In this document: positions 61,435 to 64,000 of the stretch, piece by piece | Layout: the number at the start of each line of letters is the position of its first letter | Numbering within the stretch: position 1 is the stretch's first letter | Assembly: GCF_024713975.1 (NCBI RefSeq) | Contig: NC_091111.1 | Span: forward strand, 13,393,001 to 13,457,000 | Direction of reading: 5' to 3' | DNA length: 64,000 nt | Origin: Paralichthys olivaceus | Lineage: Eukaryota > Chordata > Actinopteri > Pleuronectiformes > Paralichthyidae | Made by a program: the position numbers and the translations under genes | Notes under the pieces: generated by a model | Seen by the model: the letters and a program-made list of their open reading frames with translations, nothing else | Databases searched by the model: none | What the model was told of the DNA's origin: nothing

Positions 61435-63946
61435 TCAGTCGCTGTCACTCTCATCCTGGTACTTGGCGGTTGCTTTGATGGCACGTCCGTTTTGTAAAGG
61501 CCTGTCCTCATAATCGCTCCTTCACAAAGACAAAAACATCAGTGGGGTTACATATGTTCATTCTGTGCATAACTGTGGAGAGGAAAGTTGAGCTCAGACT
61601 ACAGGAGTTTGAGAATTTTATTAAGATTATCGCTCCAGAGGGACGCACCACTTCACGTCTCCTCTCTCATTGGCAGGAAGTAGTAATATAATAATTAAAA
61701 TTTAAATCCACCGTTATTTTACGGGTCGTTCAGGAGGTTTAAGAATGGCCGTAACTCCTCATACTACCAGATAATTCAAGATTCCAGACCAGATTTCTCC
61801 TTCGATTCTCGGCCAAATCAGGGTTAACTCATCTGAAATTCCAGTAGTCTGAGCCCAGCTTCAGAGTTCACAAAGCCATCAACACGTTCAAATGTTTCCA
61901 TATAAAGTCAAGTTGGCTTTTAACTTTTAATTTATCACAAAAAAATTTAAATACCTGGTAAATTATAGAAGCTATGAAATATTCAGTGAACTCACCCGTA
62001 TATAACTTCATCATCCGAGTCGTTCAGCATGGAGAAAGCAGGATTATCCTTCAACTGGGAGTCTGGGAAATTAAACAAAACCAGGAGCGTCGGTTCATTA
62101 TCAGCGCAGAAATAAGAGAAGACTTAACAGAGGCTGTGTGGCGTTAGTTACCATAAAGGGCGTTTTTGGAGGGCGAATACACAAATGCTAATGTGTACAA
62201 GTAAAAGTTGAGCAGGCCATAGAAGGATAAAAATTCAGCAGGTATGTCTGGAGTCAAGGAACAATAACTCATAATTTAAAAACACTGACATGATATGTCA
62301 CATGGTGCACATAAAATGAAATTGGGGTTATAAACATTTTTTAAAAAGGATATAATTTTGGTAATGAGTCGACAGTTCAGCCACAAAATTGTCTTGAAGA
62401 GCTCTGGCACCGAACCTCAGGTAGAGGATGACCATGCTGGAGGGAAAAAAGAACAATCAGATGAAAATAAACCAAACTGTTCAAACCGAACTTCACAGAC
62501 AGGATGTTTTCTTTCTCCTTTCTGAGAAACACACCTTATAATTAGCACCACAAGCGTCAACGCCGTCAAAAACTTTAGCCGGAGATCTAGAACACACAGC
62601 ACATTAGTGATATCATGGTAAATTGTTAAGCTGAATCATACACAGATACACAGAGGTGGGGTGGTGGTCTACCTGAGTACGGCATGTTCTTGAGCTCAGA
62701 GCAAGCTCGGACAATCAGGAAAATCAGGTAGAGGATGTAGAAGGCGACAACAATGAGGAAGAAGACCTTCATGCCCTAGAGAAATAACACAGGACGTTAT
62801 CAGACAGAGTTTATATTGAGTACTCAATATAAAACAATCCCCAGCAAACATTATGATGCTGAAACCCAGGGATGATGTTTCATAGACCTGCCATCAAACC
62901 TGAGGTGGATTAAATATTTGCAGGGACTATTCAACATGACTCAACACATCGCTCAGAGCGTCTCACCTGAAAGTTCACGATATCCACCTTATACTGATAG
63001 GTGGGATCCTGGAGCTCATTAACTCTGAAAATATAGAAAAGAAGAGCGGATCTTTTCAGTCCAGTTGTAATTTAACAGTTTGATTCAGGCTAGTTGCAGC
63101 CAGAGAGGTCAGACTTACGTTTGCCAAATGCCCAGAGTAACCGCTGAGAGCCACAGAAGACCTACGATGATCAACTTAGGCAGGTAGAACGTCAGACATT
63201 TCCTCTCACCCTGTGGAAACAACAAAAGATTGATCAAATAAAATCCATAACTTGCAAAAATGAAGTGAGAGGGGGTATTATGGGAATACAATTGGACCCA
63301 CCTGAACCCTGATGCCGTGGTAGACACAGAGCCAGAAGAGCAGCAGAGAGCACAGGAACAGAGCCTGGAAGAAAGCATCCAACGTCCCTGGAAACCAGCT
63401 GTTCACCAGGAATGACAGCGGGAAGAACGGATCTGAAAAACAGAAGCAACACACGACCATTATTCTTTAACTTGTACAGGACAGAAAACCACACCACAAT
63501 TCTCTCTCAGTCAATCTAAATGCTTCTGTAATGACCGAGAGGTAACATGGTGGGAATACCAGAGTGTGCGTGAGGTAAAATGTAGTTATGAGAAGCAGAA
63601 TATTAAAACTCACCGTTGTAGAGAAGAAGCAATGGGAGCAGGATAGACATCCACTTCTGCTCTATGCCCCAGTCCCTCATAGAAAACTTCCTCAGAGAAT
63701 GAGAGAACATGTACTGGAACACGAGCAGAGAGAGATCATTAGTCATCCTGAATTCTGGAGAGGTCAGTTTCAGTTTACTGGTTGTGGAGTGAAGATGTTA
63801 CGTTATTCTTGACAAATTAGTTTGAGGTGAAAAAGACTTTGAATAGTCAGCTCCAGTGCTCTTACCGTCACCATGAAGGTCAAAACCACAAAGACGAAGC
63901 GGAACCAGATTTCAACTTGAGAGAAAGTCGCGTTATACGTTTTCCA
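61435..63946 (-). CDS. tmem181: tmem181, C-terminal part; 5' exons beyond the right edge
   Basis: TMEM181 is a multipass membrane protein related to GPCR-like proteins; in human cells it has been linked to cytolethal distending toxin sensitivity, but its normal role is unclear. Exons 5' to 3': 63866-63946, 63614-63713, 63302-63432, 63119-63210, 62967-63024, 62673-62775, 62535-62586, 62354-62436, 62152-62241, 61996-62062, 61435-61519. They give 313 residues in one frame. Several hydrophobic helices are visible (FRFVFVVLTFMVT, ILLPLLLLY, ALFLCSLLLFWLCV, KLIIVGLLWLSAVTLG, FFLIVVAFYILYLIFLIV, FLTALTLVVLIIS, FLSFYGLLNFYLYTLAFVY). An acidic tail follows, ending QDESDSD. Sequence and order match human TMEM181. 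All introns are GT-AG except 62242-62353, which looks like a U12-type AT-AC intron. Confidence 0.95.
62242..62353 (-). other. probable U12-type AT-AC intron in tmem181 (112 nt)
   Basis: On the minus strand the intron starts ATATCCTTTTT, the canonical U12 5' splice site, and ends in AC (CAGACATAC). A perfect-type branch point, TTCCTTGAC, lies 12 nt from the end. No GT donor fits the frame here. Splicing this way gives HYQN-SAEFLSFYGLL, exactly the residues I recall in human TMEM181. An alternative AT-AG splice would insert two extra residues. Confidence 0.85.
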
Positions 63947-64000
63947 CTGAGGAGATAATAAAAAAAAAAAACACCTGTGAGCTCAAACAATAAAAATAAA

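Noticed and set aside
62242-62247. GT-AG or AT-AG reading of the tmem181 intron using the CTCCAG acceptor
   Set aside because: No GT donor fits, and this acceptor adds two residues absent from the human protein. AT-AC matches the U12 consensus and the human junction.

Overview
The window is vertebrate nuclear DNA, most likely from a ray-finned (teleost) fish. Introns are short, CA/GT microsatellites are dense, and several stretches resemble dispersed repeats common in teleost genomes. All named genes have counterparts on human chromosome 6q25. All exon calls come from splice-site, reading-frame and family-similarity reading by eye; no transcript evidence was available.

Layout. (1) 1-35250, minus strand: the 5' part of syne1 (nesprin-1), 32 coding exons in one continuous frame (about 1,403 residues). 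They encode the two calponin-homology domains and the first spectrin-type repeats; the gene runs off the left edge. There is a canonical first exon at 35.2 kb, an alternative first exon at 24.2 kb that joins in the same phase, and a 21-nt microexon in CH1. (2) 39704-41171, plus: myct1, two coding exons. (3) 44051-48993, plus: serac1, 16 coding exons, 658 aa. (4) 51106-51411, plus: gtf2h5, 71 aa. (5) 51.8-61 kb: a tandem segmental duplication. Each unit carries a U2 snRNA gene (minus) head-to-head with a dynlt1 gene (plus). (6) 61435-63946, minus: the C-terminal 313 aa of tmem181, which runs off the right edge and contains a probable U12-type AT-AC intron.

The genes do not form one pathway. 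They are neighbours by synteny: a nuclear-envelope/actin linker, an endothelial membrane protein, a lipid-remodelling hydrolase, a TFIIH subunit, a spliceosomal RNA, a dynein light chain and a multipass membrane protein. The most notable structure is the duplicated U2-dynlt1 block. It contains an 829-bp tract with only 5 substitutions and no indels between copies, bounded by much more diverged sequence. That pattern is expected from gene conversion or concerted evolution. No bacterial, viral or CRISPR-type system was seen.
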